DNA of 64,000 bases from Gordionus sp. m RMFG-2023 (GCF_954871325.1 NC_088778.1:16457666-16521665), one strand, 5' to 3'; counted from the first letter of the stretch, positions 45,206-57,949 are shown. Translations and numbers: made by a program. The notes: generated by a model not told the origin, from the letters alone.

Positions 45206-47867
45206 CATGCCCTAATGATCTCATTCGACACCCATATTGTTCGTTCCGTTGTGACTTTAGAATATACATACATTCATCATGGTTTCTCTCAATCGTGTCA
45301 TATATACAGCTTTATAAACTTTGAATTCTATTACTAATTATCATTAATTCCAAACACTATTTTATTATCAAACCATCAAATATGATTCAAAATTCGAGAA
45401 TATATATTTTTTTCTTTAACTTACCCCATTCGATTCCTTATCCTGAATAATGTAGAATTCCATAATATTCCACAAGAACCAAATTTATCTTCCTTCCCAT
45501 ATCTTTGATAGTATAGTGGTTTCCTTTTCAAAATCCCAATAATTTCGCTGACTGCATCGTTTATGATCGAATATTTATCTTGAACCAACTTTAATGATTT
45601 GCCTCCGTAATCTTCATCGATTGAACGAATATTGTTATCTGGATCCAACTTTAACGATTTGTCTCAGTAGTATCGAGTTTGAATGAATATTAGTTATCTG
45701 TACCCAACGTTAATAACTTGTCTGCATAGTATTCATCGAGTTTCCATACCCATAATTTTTTTTTTCACAAATTGATAATATCCATTTTTTTTTAAAAAAA
45801 CACCTCCTCTACTCCTTTTTTTTGGTAATACAAATAATTCATAGCATTTAATCGTCCTTCTTCATCTCATCACTCTCTTCTCTTTTTACCTCACCGCTTT
45901 ATTGTCCACCAATTCCGATATATTAAGAAATATTCAAGCACTCTACATTCAAAATTTCTATATTAAAACTATAAACATTTTTACGCAAATTTCAAACACC
46001 TCATTTGTATCTCTCTTTTTAAAATTCAACTCAACATATTTCAGCCCAACTCTTCCCCGATTTCTCCCCGATGAGTCCCACCAATTACTTCTTAATGAGT
46101 CCCCCCGAATACTCCCCAATGAGTCCCCCCGATTACTTCCCTAAAATTTCTCCCTATTCCTCCGCTCACAACATACACATTTGTTAGCTCATTTAAATCG
46201 AAAAAATAAATAATTCCACTTCTTTTATTATAATCAACACAATAGTCAATATATGCCATATCCCTCTTTTTATACCCCAAAATTTTAAGATACATTAATA
46301 CTCTCATAAATCAATTTCTAATTAATTTTTTTTTCATTTCGAAAATCTATATTTTTTAGATATTCGTCAACTAATTTTAAAAAAATTTATCCACATTAAA
46401 AATTAAAACATCATCTTTTTCTCTTCTATTCCACCTTTTTTACCAAGAAAAGATTTAACCTCATTGTTTTTGTTCCAAATTAATTTTTTTTTTCTCTCAC
46501 CAAAAATGATTTCTTTTATCACCATTTCAATTCTCTTTTATTCCTTCACGTTTTTATTCCAAAATTAAAGGTAAAAAAATTATTGAATATCTTTCTCCTT
46601 TTAAAAAAAAAATTACCCTAAATATATTCTTTGCAAATCATCACCCTTTTTAAGACCCCCCACCCCCCTTTTATAAAGAAAGATTCTCCTCACATAATAT
46701 TTATCGTCAATCTTAATCTCGGGAATATATTTTTCCCCTTATAGCCAACTCATTTGTTTTATTTCTCCTTTGCCTCCGATTTGTTATTTCAACCCATTAC
46801 TACTCACCTCACTCCTTTTTTTGACACATCGCCTTTATCTTTATTTCCCAACTTTTATTTTTTTAAAAATTGCTATCCCTCCCTGTGAACCCGAACGCTT
46901 TGTTATTTTGAAAATTTTTTTTAACTTCGAACCATAGCTTCATATAAAAATATATTTTCTAGCACTTGTCATTTTCTCTTTATTATTTATATTCAACGCT
47001 ATTTTATTTCGCAATATTATTATCTACACTTTCGCGCTACATTAGTTTTCGCACATGTTTATTTTCAATTTTCGCTCTCGTTAATTTATTATTTTGACTC
47101 CTACATAAATTAATTCACCTTAGCGCACTAGTATGCTGTTCTCTTTATTCACCACTGCCTATTCATTGAAATCTATCTATAAATATTTGTCTTGCATGAT
47201 GATTTTAATTATTTTATATTCACCCCGCTAAAAAACTCTCATTTCTATACTCAAAACCAATAACTTCACTCACATTACATCCCTCGTAGTAGATGTATTT
47301 TATAATGCAAAATTTTTATTCCTTCATATATTGGTCTCAAGAAGAACTGTTCCTCTCTGTTGAAACCAAACACTCATAAAAATTTAAATTTCTTTCTTTC
47401 GATTTCTCCACTTATATATTTTCACCCTCACATTTATATATTTCTCTATAATATGAATTTTTCCCACAATTATATTTTACTATAGCGTTTTGCGCTCTCT
47501 ATATAATTTATTTCGTTCACTCCGATTTAATTCAACACAGCATTTGTACACTTTATTTCCAATATAATATGCATTAACCACTCAAAAATTTCAACAATTA
47601 TAAAACCAAATTTTATTTTTCTAGAATTAGCATCACATTTTTATCAACACTTCCAAACCATACTATAATTTTCTCCATATGCTTAGGTCACATTCACCTA
47701 TTTAAAAATGATTTATTAATGAAACACTATAACATTCCCCATAAGTTTCGGTCACGGCACCATTGGAAAATTATATACTATAAAAAACAACTCACACAAT
47801 TTACCAACAGAACTCTGAACTAAAAATAATAGATTCTCAACTCCAAATTTTATTGGTCAACACTACA
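45206..47867. other. Pyrimidine-rich block between direct repeats
   Basis: Over 2.6 kb the plus strand is strongly rich in C and T, with CTCC, CCCC and TTTT runs and few G. A short tandem repeat, ATGAGTCCCCCCGATTAC, occurs about three times at 46070-46140. Minus-strand frames at 45648-45421 and 46307-46092 are not recognised. With its flanking repeats the block could be a large non-coding LTR-type derivative or another composite element; neither is proven. Confidence 0.45.
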
Positions 47868-48035
47868 AAAAACATAGTTATATCAATTATAAAATCTCGT
47901 CCCTTTTATCTTTTTTTGGGACAAAGAAATCACGAGATCTACAAGTGATATATATCAGACGACTATTTATAAATATGATAAATATTAAACAAAATATTTT
48001 TTTTAAAATAAATAATTTTAAATAATAATATGACA
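47868..48035. repeat. Direct repeat, right copy (with 45040-45205)
   Basis: Carries the same hairpin with perfect pairs: ATCTCGT with ACGAGAT around GTCCC..GGGAC. Confidence 0.75.
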
Positions 48036-49221
48036 ATAGTGGATGATTTTTTTAGATGTGATTTATGTGGACTTTTTATGTTATGAATTAGAATGTAAGG
48101 CAAGGTTGTTTCATTATATTTAAAATAATTTATTATTATAAATAGTCTATAGACCTTTACATGATTTATTTTTAAAATCCTATAATCACTGTACACACTT
48201 TATGGCCAGCTGTCCAATCTCTTCACGCATTCGGGTATAGTGTTGTTAATTTGCTTGGTCGTAAAATTTACGACCCTTTTATGTGCTCAGGCCGACCCGG
48301 GGTTTAGACCCACCTAAGAATTACACCTGGGGCTGGGATGAATGTAAAGTAAAAAAAATGAATCTCATTTTCTAATCTTAAATTAAATCTTATACTTATC
48401 TTATACATTCTAAATTAATATAAATATTTTTTTAAATTTGGGGACTTTCTTTTGATCAAAATGTTTTCGGGTAAAATATAAATATCAGTAAATATTCAAA
48501 TAATAAAGTAACCCATGACCGGAAAAAAATAATAATTAAATATAAACAAAAAATAAAAATTAAACTTCATTCATGCATGTATAAATAATAAGTGATGAAA
48601 TGGCCAAGTCTCATGATGCGTTTTTTTAATATTTTTGAAGTTGTATGTTTATTAATTATTATATTTTAGTTATTTACTATACAAAATTAAAATTTTATTT
48701 ATTTTTATATTTAATAATTAAGATTACCATACATAAGATTAAATATAATTTATATTAAACATGTATGCATTTTTGTTTATTTTTTTTATATTTAAAATTT
48801 TTTCTTTATATCATATTACTAAAGAAAAAAAATTCTATTATGATAGAATTTTTTTTCTTCTTTTTTTAAAATTTATAAATTTAACACTTCACTACAAAGG
48901 TGGAAAAAACTCCCTTAACTACAAAGGTGGGGTGTATTTTACCCCAAATTTTGATTAGCTATATCTCAGAACATATTAAAGTTTAAGATCTAAAATTTTG
49001 AATATATATTAAGATTATTGAGATAATAAATAAAAAATCTTAGATTAATAGTTACTTCTAAAAAAAAGTTTTGTAAATTTTCCTAAAGTTGCTATAAAAA
49101 TTCAAAAAAAATTTTAAAAATGCAAATTTTATTCAATGTTGAATAATTATAATTACATAAATTTTATAAAAAAATATAAAATATAAAAAAAATATTAATC
49201 ATCAAATATCATGTAAATCTC

Positions 49222-51975
49222 GGGGTCTATTTATCGCTCGGCCTACCACACTATAAATCATTTTATTACTAAATATCGCTCGGCTAACCGCATAATAAAT
49301 CAAAATATCGCTCGGCTGAGAAATGTCTCTCGACTAATGACATAATAAATTATTACTAAATATCGCTCGGCTGAGAAATAATCCTTTATATATTATATTT
49401 ACGATCACATTCTAAGTGAGCTTTCATTTTCTTAATATTAATTGAGAATTACTAATTTTTATAAATAAAGTAAGTGTTGGACAGGTATAAAAAATTTTCT
49501 ATTAGATATTTTAGCTTCAATACTTTTATAAAATTAAATTTAATCATAATCATTTATAAAAGTAAAAAAATAATATTCTATCCGCTAGATGGCGTCATTA
49601 TTATTAATTTTTATCAAATGTGTTTAATTTTTTCTTAATGAGATAAATTCTAAATACTACCACGTTGGCCTCCTAAATCAACACACCCACTTAGTAACAT
49701 GACCCAATCCACGTCATGTACACAACCTTCTTCCACTGTACTATTCTTCCCTATCAAAAGTGAAATAGTAAGTACAATCAGATTCTGTTTCAGATATTAT
49801 AGCTTCAATACATTTATAAAATAAAATTTACTCATTTTTTTACATTCATGATAGTAAAAAATTTTTTCTATCCTCTAGATGATGTTTTTAATATTTTTTA
49901 TCATTCAAATTTAGAAAACAAAAATTATGGACTGGTCTATTTTTAACTTATTCTACCAAGATGCACTAAAATGTCTAACGGTGTTTTTTTTATTGTATTC
50001 TTTTCTATATTTTAGTAAATTAATTAGTAGTCTTTATAAATTTTACCATTTCCATTGATCAGAGTAATTAATAACGAGAAATTCTTTTTATTGTTGCATA
50101 ATTATAAATCATAATTTTACGTATATATAATAATACTGTTAAATATAAGTGATTATTTACATAAAATATAATTAGTTCGGCATCGGTGAAGAGAGGATTA
50201 AATATAAATTTAAGATAATATAATTATATATATATTGACGAAATAAATAATATTATGCTCAGATTTTTTAAAATTCTAAAATTTTTCTTATTTATGCATA
50301 AATAGTAGATAAAGATTTATATTTATAAGATATAGAGTAAATAATGTCCAATTTTATTAAATTATCGCCCAATATATAGTTCTATTTTTTTTAAATGATG
50401 ATCACCAAAACTCCGAATGATAAATATTTTTATGGTGAATTTTAAAACTAAATATAATAAGATTAATTTAAAATAAAATTATGTATCTGTTATTTTAACT
50501 AAATTTTACAAGTCTTTATTTTTCTGGGAACCTAACTGAATCCGAACCTTTAGAGATTTTTTGCAACCTAAACTCAAACACTTTTTTTAGGAGGGTTCAA
50601 AGCCCTTTAACAAACTATATTATTTGAATGAAAATTAGAAACCATAATAAAATTTATAAACATAGTGAAAGAAAATTTGAAGAGTAAATGAATATTAACC
50701 TTAATAAAGCATCCTCCATTGAATCTGAATTCAAAAAAAATTGGTGATATGTCATAAATGATTTTATTTTGAAATAAACTTGTTTGACGCATCTGTCACT
50801 GTTATTTCAATTGATATATTTTATTTTAAGTTTTTTGAAAATTATTTATCTCATTCCGAGAATTAGCCTTATTTCCTGAAATTAATTTTTTTTTTTTTTA
50901 TTTAAAAACAACTCGATATTTCGCGGAAAAAACCTATTTTAAAATTTAGGTTCAGGTTCCAAACTTTTTTAAAAAATAATTTTAGTTTAATTTCAAAAAA
51001 ATACAATATTCATTAATAAAAGATTTCATGACCATGATATTTCCAATGAAATATTAGGGCATATGAGATTTAAAGAGGATACTTATTTAAATAATACTCG
51101 AACCCAGATATAAAATCTTATTAACCATTAATTAGGAACAGGTTGCCAGAACTCATTTAACGAAATTATGGGGAAAACATAAATCATTAATAGGTCTGTG
51201 CCAATATTAAATATCGGATATTGCACAGATATTTAGCGTTTCGGATATTGCACAGATATTTAGCGTTTTCCAAAAATTTCGGATTAGAAGAACCGATTCG
51301 ATCTTTTTACTTATCTTTTTTTTATATTATTTGAGAATAAGTTAAAAAATAAATGGCGTAAATGAATTTAATTGTTTAAAATTTACAAACACTAAAATAG
51401 GAATCTTTGAGAATAAATTTAAAAAAAATTTAAAAATGGCGTAAATGAACTAGGTTGTTTAAAATTTATTATGGAATTTTGAAAATATTATAAAATTTCA
51501 ATTAAATTTTAATATTTTATTATAGTGTTTAGAATTTATCTCATTAAAAAAAATATATTAAACCCATTCATTATTTTTATATTTTTGGTAAAAAATTAAT
51601 AATATTGACGCCATCCAGCGGATAGAATATTATTTTTAATACTTTTATTTAAAAAAAATGAATATGATTAAATTTAATTTTATAAAAGTATTGAAGATAA
51701 AATATCTAATAGAAAATTTTTTGTCCAAATACTTATTTTATTTATAAAAATTAATAATTCTCAATTAATATTAAGAAAATGAAAGCTCACTTAGAATGTG
51801 ATCGTAAATATAACATATAAATAAAGGATTATTTATAGCCGAGCTATATTTATCAGCTGAGCGATATTTAGTAATAAATGATTTATTGTGTGGTTAGCCG
51901 ACCGACATTTTTCAACCGAGCGATATTTAGTAAGATTTATTATGTGGTTAGCCGAGCGATATTTAGTAATAAATT
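49222..51975. mobile_element. Second fold-back-like structure, about 430-bp arms
   Basis: The left arm (about 49222-49655) and right arm (about 51545-51975) are inverted copies. Both carry a GC-bearing short repeat, ATATCGCTCGGCT (inverse AGCCGAGCGATAT), 4-5 times at the outer edge, then ATTCTAAGTGAGCTTTCATT, then CTATCCGCTAGATGGCGTCA. A third, partial copy of the inner arm sequence lies at about 49762-49925 in the left-arm orientation. The central 1.6 kb contains a worn hAT-like end (50530-50605, GGAGGGTTCAAAGCCC) and a 29-bp duplication. Exact ends and a target duplication were not found. It interrupts the piggyBac transposase near the DCPRVKDKKTF block. Confidence 0.75.
51215..51275 (+). 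repeat. Short tandem duplication, unit 29 bp
   Basis: CGGATATTGCACAGATATTT followed by AGCGTTT occurs twice in a row. Confidence 0.85.
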
Positions 51976-52740
51976 TAAACAAATAAAAGTTTTTTTGTCC
52001 TTTACCCTTGGGCAATCATAGCATCCCTTTTTTATTTGATGAAGTAAGTTTTTCATCAGTAATATTGAGAACATCCCCAATAATAATTTTATAAATTTAG
52101 ATCTTTTTATTATCTCTAATATGTGTTGCTTTATCATTTGCTTTCCTAGAATCGCTTGTATTCATATCATCAAATCTTAGAACTTTCAATAGAAATTGAA
52201 ATCTATTAATATTCATAGTGTATCTAAATATATTTACACCAAATATATCCTTATTCCATAAATCTCTTATATTTTGATTTATAAACACCAGCTATCATTA
52301 GTAAACCAACCAGAGCATTAAATTCCATCCATTTTAGTATCATAAATAGAGTCATCTTTTTGAAGAGCCTCAATCTTTTGATTTGTGTATTTTAAAATTA
52401 AATCTGTAATAATTGCTGAGATGAATAGTTTAAAGCTTTCAAAGGGGGATTTTGCATGTGATTTAACCCCTGGCAAACAATAAATTATATTATGGGATCT
52501 AGTTCTTTTTTGAAGCAGGCATTCTTTATTCCACTTGATTTTGCCATCTTTACCTTAATTTTTTTATATAACTTATTAAAAGATAGCATATTTTACAATA
52601 TTTCTAATTATCTTCACACTCATCACTATCTATATCATCTTACTCTGTTTCTGAGTTGTGATTGCTGTCATATAAATAATCATCACTTGACTCAGAATCT
52701 ACTTCACCTATATAAAATGTTATTATCAAATATTAAATAG
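51976..52740 (-). pseudogene. piggyBac transposase, front half
   Basis: Read right to left, an acidic leader near 52700-52600 (DSESSDDYLYDS) is followed by decayed text. Then near 52300-52130 comes FINQNIRDLWNKDIFGVNIF and MNINRFQFLLKVLRFDDMNT with RKANDKATHIRD, a strong match to the piggyBac (DDE_Tnp_1_7) N-terminal core (RQNIRDLW...F...M...RF-FLLR-LRFDD). The relic continues to about 51976 (HQIKKGCYDCPRVKDKK), where the fold-back-like element begins. Stops and frameshifts interrupt the frame. The catalytic Asp blocks were not found on the other side of the insertion. Confidence 0.82.
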
Positions 52741-53504
52741 AAAAATACTTCCAGAACTTGATGATATTAAATTATCCATATGCTCGTTTTATAGTATTTA
52801 GCTCCACAAGAAAATAAATAGGGTCACAATATAACAATGAAAAATTTAAAAATAAATTTTTTTTATATTTTATATATTAGTTTGTAATATACAATAATAT
52901 TAATTAATAAAAAAAAATTTGGAAAAATTTTTTTCATAAGTACAAAGGTGGGACCTATACTACCCCAAGCTCAACAAATTGCAAATATTTTAAAAAATAT
53001 CAAATCAATTATCTAAAAATTTGGTAGATATGTTCTATAACAAAATATTAAACTACTATAAAAACCAGGTCAAATTATCTTCAGGATTTTTAATTACCAT
53101 GATTAAAAAAGCCGTGGGGCATTATTCATCCCACCTTTGTAGTGAAGGGTTAAATATAATACATCTTCTATTTTTTGAGTTTTAAAATAATTTCCGGTAT
53201 TAAAAAAAGGGGATTCAAAACAACAGACCAGTCATGAAACCTTCTTTAAATGTGTCAGTATATCTAGATTTAATAGTATCGTTATGCCCCATCATAGTTC
53301 AGAATTAAGTACGAACTTTCTTGCCGGATTTGTTTAATTTCATCGTTATTTTTTAAACACGTATATTTATTTTTTTCTTCTAATTTTATATATGTATCTT
53401 GAACAAGTACATTTAATATTTTTAAAATATTTTAATAGTTATTAACCATTAATGACTAAATAAAATAATTACCTAAATGAGGGACTAATAAAAAAATATT
53501 TTAA

Positions 53505-53990
53505 TTACCTTTAATTTAATACCCATATCAAAAAATATTATTTTTTACACCCTCCCCCCTCCATCCACCCCCCAGACCAATCATACCCATCAATACAAAA
53601 AATATATACTTTTAATTTAAAGATATTTAAATTAGATATTATTTGATACCCATATCGATATTTTGTGTTGATAAAAATATTCCTGACCCTCCAAGACCTA
53701 GACCGGCCCTCTATGAGTTATTATTATTATTACAATAAAAAAATATTTTAATTACCTTTAATTTGATACCCATATCCAAAAATATTATTTTTTACACCCC
53801 CCCCCCCCATCCATCCACCTCATAGACCAAGTCATACCCATCATGACAAAAAATGAATACTTTTAATCTAAAGATATTTAAATTAGATTTTATTTGATAC
53901 CCATCATATCGATATTTTGTGTTAAAAATATTCCTGACCCCCCAAGACCTCCGCCTCGCCTTCTAAGTGTTATAACAATAAAAAATATTT
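53505..53990 (+). repeat. Tandem duplication, unit about 240 bp, 2 copies
   Basis: Both copies contain TTTTAATTACCTTTAATTTG, TTTTTTACACCC plus a poly-C tract, CATACCCATC, and CGATATTTTGTGTT then TTCCTGACCC. The first starts near 53505, the second near 53745. Confidence 0.85.
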
Positions 53991-54156
53991 TAATTATCAA
54001 CATGTTTATTAAATCGTCATAACACAACAACACTCGGGTCTGAACCCCGGGTCTATGCTCGGGGTTCGTGCTCAGAGCTGGTTTGGTCGATTTTTTAGAC
54101 CCAAACCCCGGGTCTGGGTTTTACACAACCAACCAATTAACAACACTATTCGAGTA

Positions 54157-55810
54157 TTATCTATTAGATACACTAATTTAACTTAATTAAATTATTTTTT
54201 ATATCCTGATACACATGAAATTTTTAAAATGGTTTATATTCACAATAGCCCTTTAATTAAATTATTCCCATTGGACTTTCTTACCCATACTGGGTTCACG
54301 ATTTCAGTCCTTGTTTAAAATTAAATTTAGACCATCCTTTTTATTTTAGAAAAATTTAAATCTTATCTAATAAAACTGAAATTTGATCAAAAGTTCGATT
54401 TCTTTTACCTTATTCATATGATTTAAAAATGATTTCTTCTTAATTTTATTAATAGCTGAAAAACAATTAAGGATATACATATAATATGAAAAAGCAAATA
54501 GCCATAATTCCATTGTTGGTCAATCCAATTCATTAACTTTCATATTGATTATTTTATACAAATTACCCTTAGAAACTAGCATCTTTATAACCTTATGCCT
54601 CCTATTAAAAACAAACCATATCATTAAATAATTTTTATTTTTTTTACAAAAAAAATGTTATTCCAAAAAAAAATAATTATTTTAAAAATATTTATTAAAA
54701 AGAATTAATTATTTATTTCTAAAATCCTTAATAGGTAGACCTGGGTAAAATGATTGGTATTAAGCATTTTTACCATTGAAACATTAACAAAACAGAACAA
54801 ATTATATATTTTTATGTAATCACCCTCATTTATAAAATTAAAAAAGTGTAGCTCTTTAGGAACTTTGATTAATTATGTGAGGTTTGTCATTTTACACCAT
54901 ACCTAGGGTTGGTTAAAAAAAATTGAACATAACTATATTGGTTTAATAATAATATTCCAATTTTGACATCTATTCATCACTTTTAAATATAAGCAAATCA
55001 GTACAATACCGGAATGTAAAAAATTATATCAAAAACATCACATTTTGATTTTGCCCATTTTAGGCATATTGCAGATTTCAATTATTCTTCGTCTTTGCGA
55101 CTATTCTTAAAATTTTATTCCAAATAACACCGAAACTATTTACTAATGTTTATTTTTGCTCAAAAATCTCTTTTTATATGGTGTAAACGTTAATATTTAA
55201 AAATTAACTTTTTACAGCATTTTAATCGCTTTACTCTTAACAACTTTACCCCAATGTGATATATATTTTACAAGTTGTTATTGCGTGACTTCTAGTTAAA
55301 CTATAAACTTCGGATAAATTTTATTTTATAGCTATGGCTTTAAAGGACATGTATCCAAATTTTTAAATTCGAGCCTTAATATATTTTGCTATAAGCAAAA
55401 AAAAACTAAAGGGTGTTATAATATTGGAGGAAAAACGGTTTTTTGGCAAATATGTGAAAACGGGAAAGTTTTTCAAAAGATAAACATGTAAAAAATACAT
55501 TTCACACCAAATTTAGAGTCTTTATGCGTAAGGGGTAATAAGTTATTCGCGTTAACATTTTAAACCCATCAATCGCTATACCCCGGTTTCTCCTACCTAT
55601 TTTGTTAGTCCAAATTTATGTTTTTATTATATCCAAAGGAGAATAAATGGTGGAAACTAAAATGCCCTAGATTTGGTCCTCCTCCGATTTGGCAACTTGT
55701 CCCAGAATTTTGTAGGATGACAATATAGCCTCAATGTAAAAAATTTATCTGCACTTACTATTTAAATTCACAGTCCTGATTAGAAGGTAACCATTGTAAT
55801 AATTCGGGAA
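54157..55810. other. AT-rich DNA, no gene identified
   Basis: A minus-strand run of MNWIDQQWNYGYLLFHIICI near 54480-54530 is suggestive of protein-coding origin but unrecognised. No element ends seen. Confidence 0.4.
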
Positions 55811-55814
55811 TTGT

Positions 55815-55930
55815 AATTTCTTTAAATTCAGTTAAAATTAATTAATAATTATTATATAAACAAAATTGTAAATTTATCGTCGAATCAATATAAAAACATG
55901 TTTGACGTATTTATAAAATATAATATAAAA
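55815..55930. repeat. Dispersed repeat, copy 2
   Basis: Same orientation as 28490-28615; here it directly precedes the end of a hAT transposase. Confidence 0.75.
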
Positions 55931-55943
55931 ACGCCAGCTGCAA

Positions 55944-56331
55944 CATATTTCATTTGCGATTTAAATCTCTGTCGTTATTAAGAAATTTATAAAATTGATT
56001 GCAGGACATATTATAATTTTGTTTAACCATAATTTTGGCCTCGACTGTTGTCAGAGCAATCCTATTTCTAACCTTTCTCCATGCCATCCTCATCAGGCTA
56101 AAAATGGGCTCTGGAATTCGAATGAGGAAAATGCATGTTGGTATATTATTTTCAAGCATGCACATTTATCGTTATTACGAAAAAATTGAATCCATTTCTT
56201 TTCTGCTTTGACCATTAAGTATTCCAAAGAATTATAAAGAATAGAGTGTATAACAATCTCCTCAATCAAGATATAAATATCTTTCAGTTCTTTAATATAT
56301 TTATAATAATAGGTGGGTTTTGTTCTAACGT
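55944..56331 (-). pseudogene. hAT transposase C-terminus, interrupted by another hAT
   Basis: Read right to left: TYYYKYIKELKDIYILIEEI near 56300, EKKWIQFFRNNDKCACLKII near 56190, then FSLMRMAWRKVRNRIALTTV, EAKIMVKQNYNMSCNQFYKF and LNNDRDL, ending near 55944. This is the C-terminal dimerisation region of a ZMYM/hAT transposase (ERvFSlM..aW...RNrl....l.a.l.vk.N....C..FY..l). A frame slip lies around 56110. At 56331 the coding text is cut by the hAT element 56340-57949, beyond which more of the same gene may continue but could not be recognised. Confidence 0.75.
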
Positions 56332-56339
56332 CATAATAT

Positions 56340-57949
56340 CAGTGCGCGCTACTTTAAAAAAAAATAGCGTTCAATTTAATATAATAAATATGCATAGAAA
56401 TTATTATAATATCTTTATAATTAATTCTAAAATCATAATTTATTTATTTTATTTAATTTTGAAATCTTCATTATAAACCTAGTTTTTAAAATATCGATGA
56501 TAGAGATTGATATTGAAGATAATTTTGCTACAAATCATATCGACAAAGTAATTTTCCTCCTGAAAAATGATGAAAATATGGAATTTCCTTTTATATTCGC
56601 AAAATAATTTTATCTCGATAAAAAAAATTAGCACAGGGTATAAACTTCATTGTAAGATGTACCGGAAGGTTTTATCAACAAATGAGACTAGCAGTCAACG
56701 AGGAAACATGTAAAAGTAATATATCAAACAAATTTGGTATAATTAAATCGAAAAAATTGGAATTTCGCTCTAGAAAATTTTTAAGGTTTTGAAATAAATA
56801 TTAATAGATGCTAAGGAAGTATACACTTGTATTTAAATTTAGTTTTTAAAAATCGCTAAAAATGAGGAAAATATCAATATTCCCAATTCTGGGATCAATC
56901 ATAATATTTCCTCCATTTTACCGATTTTTTAAAAATTAAATTTAAATACAATTGTTAACTTCCCTAACATCTATTAATATTTATTTCAAATTAACTTTTT
57001 CTGAGATATAAACGAGATTCCCAATTTTTAGTGCCTTTTCATTACAGCGATTTAGAAGGTGTAGCCCAATCTTTAATCTTTAAAATAAAATTTGAATCAA
57101 ATAATCTATAATAGTTTTTGAGCTAGATAAGTTTATGTGAAAGTTAATTTTCTAGTCCAGTCCAACCATGATATGTTTCAACTGGCCATAATATATTATT
57201 CAAGGATTATATTATAATTTAAAAATTACAATATAATCAATATTAACATTTCATTTTATCATCAGGCTCATCTATTTAATAATTATATTTTATAAATTAT
57301 TATCTGGATGATAAACATGCTTAAAATTAACTACTCATCTATTTATATTTATCAACATGCTAAAAAATCATCATTTCAAATCCTCACATTTCAACCAATT
57401 TGAGAGGAATTGGTTCAATAGATAAAAAGTTAAAGGTGGTGGCTTGGCCATTTGGCAAATATAGCCATCCACTTCTCCCCTACATAATTTTTATTCTAAC
57501 TATTACTATTATAATTTTAGGTTGACCCTAGCCAGATCAAAAATGCTACCTACTTATAGATGATTTTTTTTTCAAATTTAGTAATACTATTGAAAGTTAA
57601 AATCTAAAAATACTCAAATGAGTATTTTTGATGATTTTTCTTATATAAAATATGAATATTTAATTTAATACTGCATTGCGTGCTGGTGTTGAACGAATTT
57701 AGCTTATACTTTCTGATCGTTGTTCTAGTTTTGGGCATGACAATGGTAATGTTATAATTATTGAGATGCAATAAAAAATAAATAAATTATATATATTTGA
57801 AATTTTAGTCATATTTTTATTTGTGGAAATAGAGATAAGTAAAAAATTTTTTTAAAAAAATTCTAAAGTAGCTAATAACGCGCTACCTTTTTTGTAAAAT
57901 AGCGGTAGCAATAGTGCGCTAATTTTAAAAGTAGCTTTTAACAACAGTG
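56340..57949 (+). mobile_element. hAT element, internally deleted relative of 37936-40687
   Basis: 1610 bp. The right end is TTAACAACAGTG. The left end, CAGTGCGCGCTAC, appears to have lost about 13 bp of the terminal repeat. A perfect 8-bp duplication, CATAATAT, lies at 56332-56339 and 57950-57957. The plus strand holds MIEIDIEDNFATNHIDKVIF near 56500, a zinc-finger relic near 56645 (HCKMYRKVLSTNETSS) and a C-terminal relic near 57700 (LILSDRCSSFGHDNG), matching the order in the 37936 element. The middle is missing. Confidence 0.9.

Larger units (their letters stand above)
48885..53149 (-). mobile_element. piggyBac element nested in the 48238-54148 element
   Basis: Flanked by TTAA at 48881-48884 and 53150-53153, the piggyBac target site. 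The left end is CACTTCACTACAAAGGTGG and the reverse complement of the right end is CCCTTCACTACAAAGGTGGG. The motif TACAAAGGTGGG recurs inside both ends, at about 48920 and 52943. The minus strand retains the front half of a piggyBac transposase (separate entry). A second fold-back-like structure has inserted in the transposase gene. Confidence 0.9.
48238..54148. mobile_element. hAT-type element, 5.9 kb including nested insertions
   Basis: Inverted ends share about 25 bp, beginning TAGTGTTGTTAATT. The flanking duplication is TTCGGGTA at 48230-48237 and TTCGAGTA at 54149-54156, 7 of 8 alike. Subterminal ACCCGGGGTTTAGACCC-type repeats lie in inverted orientation at both ends. About 4.3 kb of its length is a nested piggyBac element. 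Its own remaining DNA (about 1.6 kb) shows no transposase and includes a 240-bp duplication. The first 12 bases of its ends are the same as those of the fold-back element at 30163. Confidence 0.88.
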
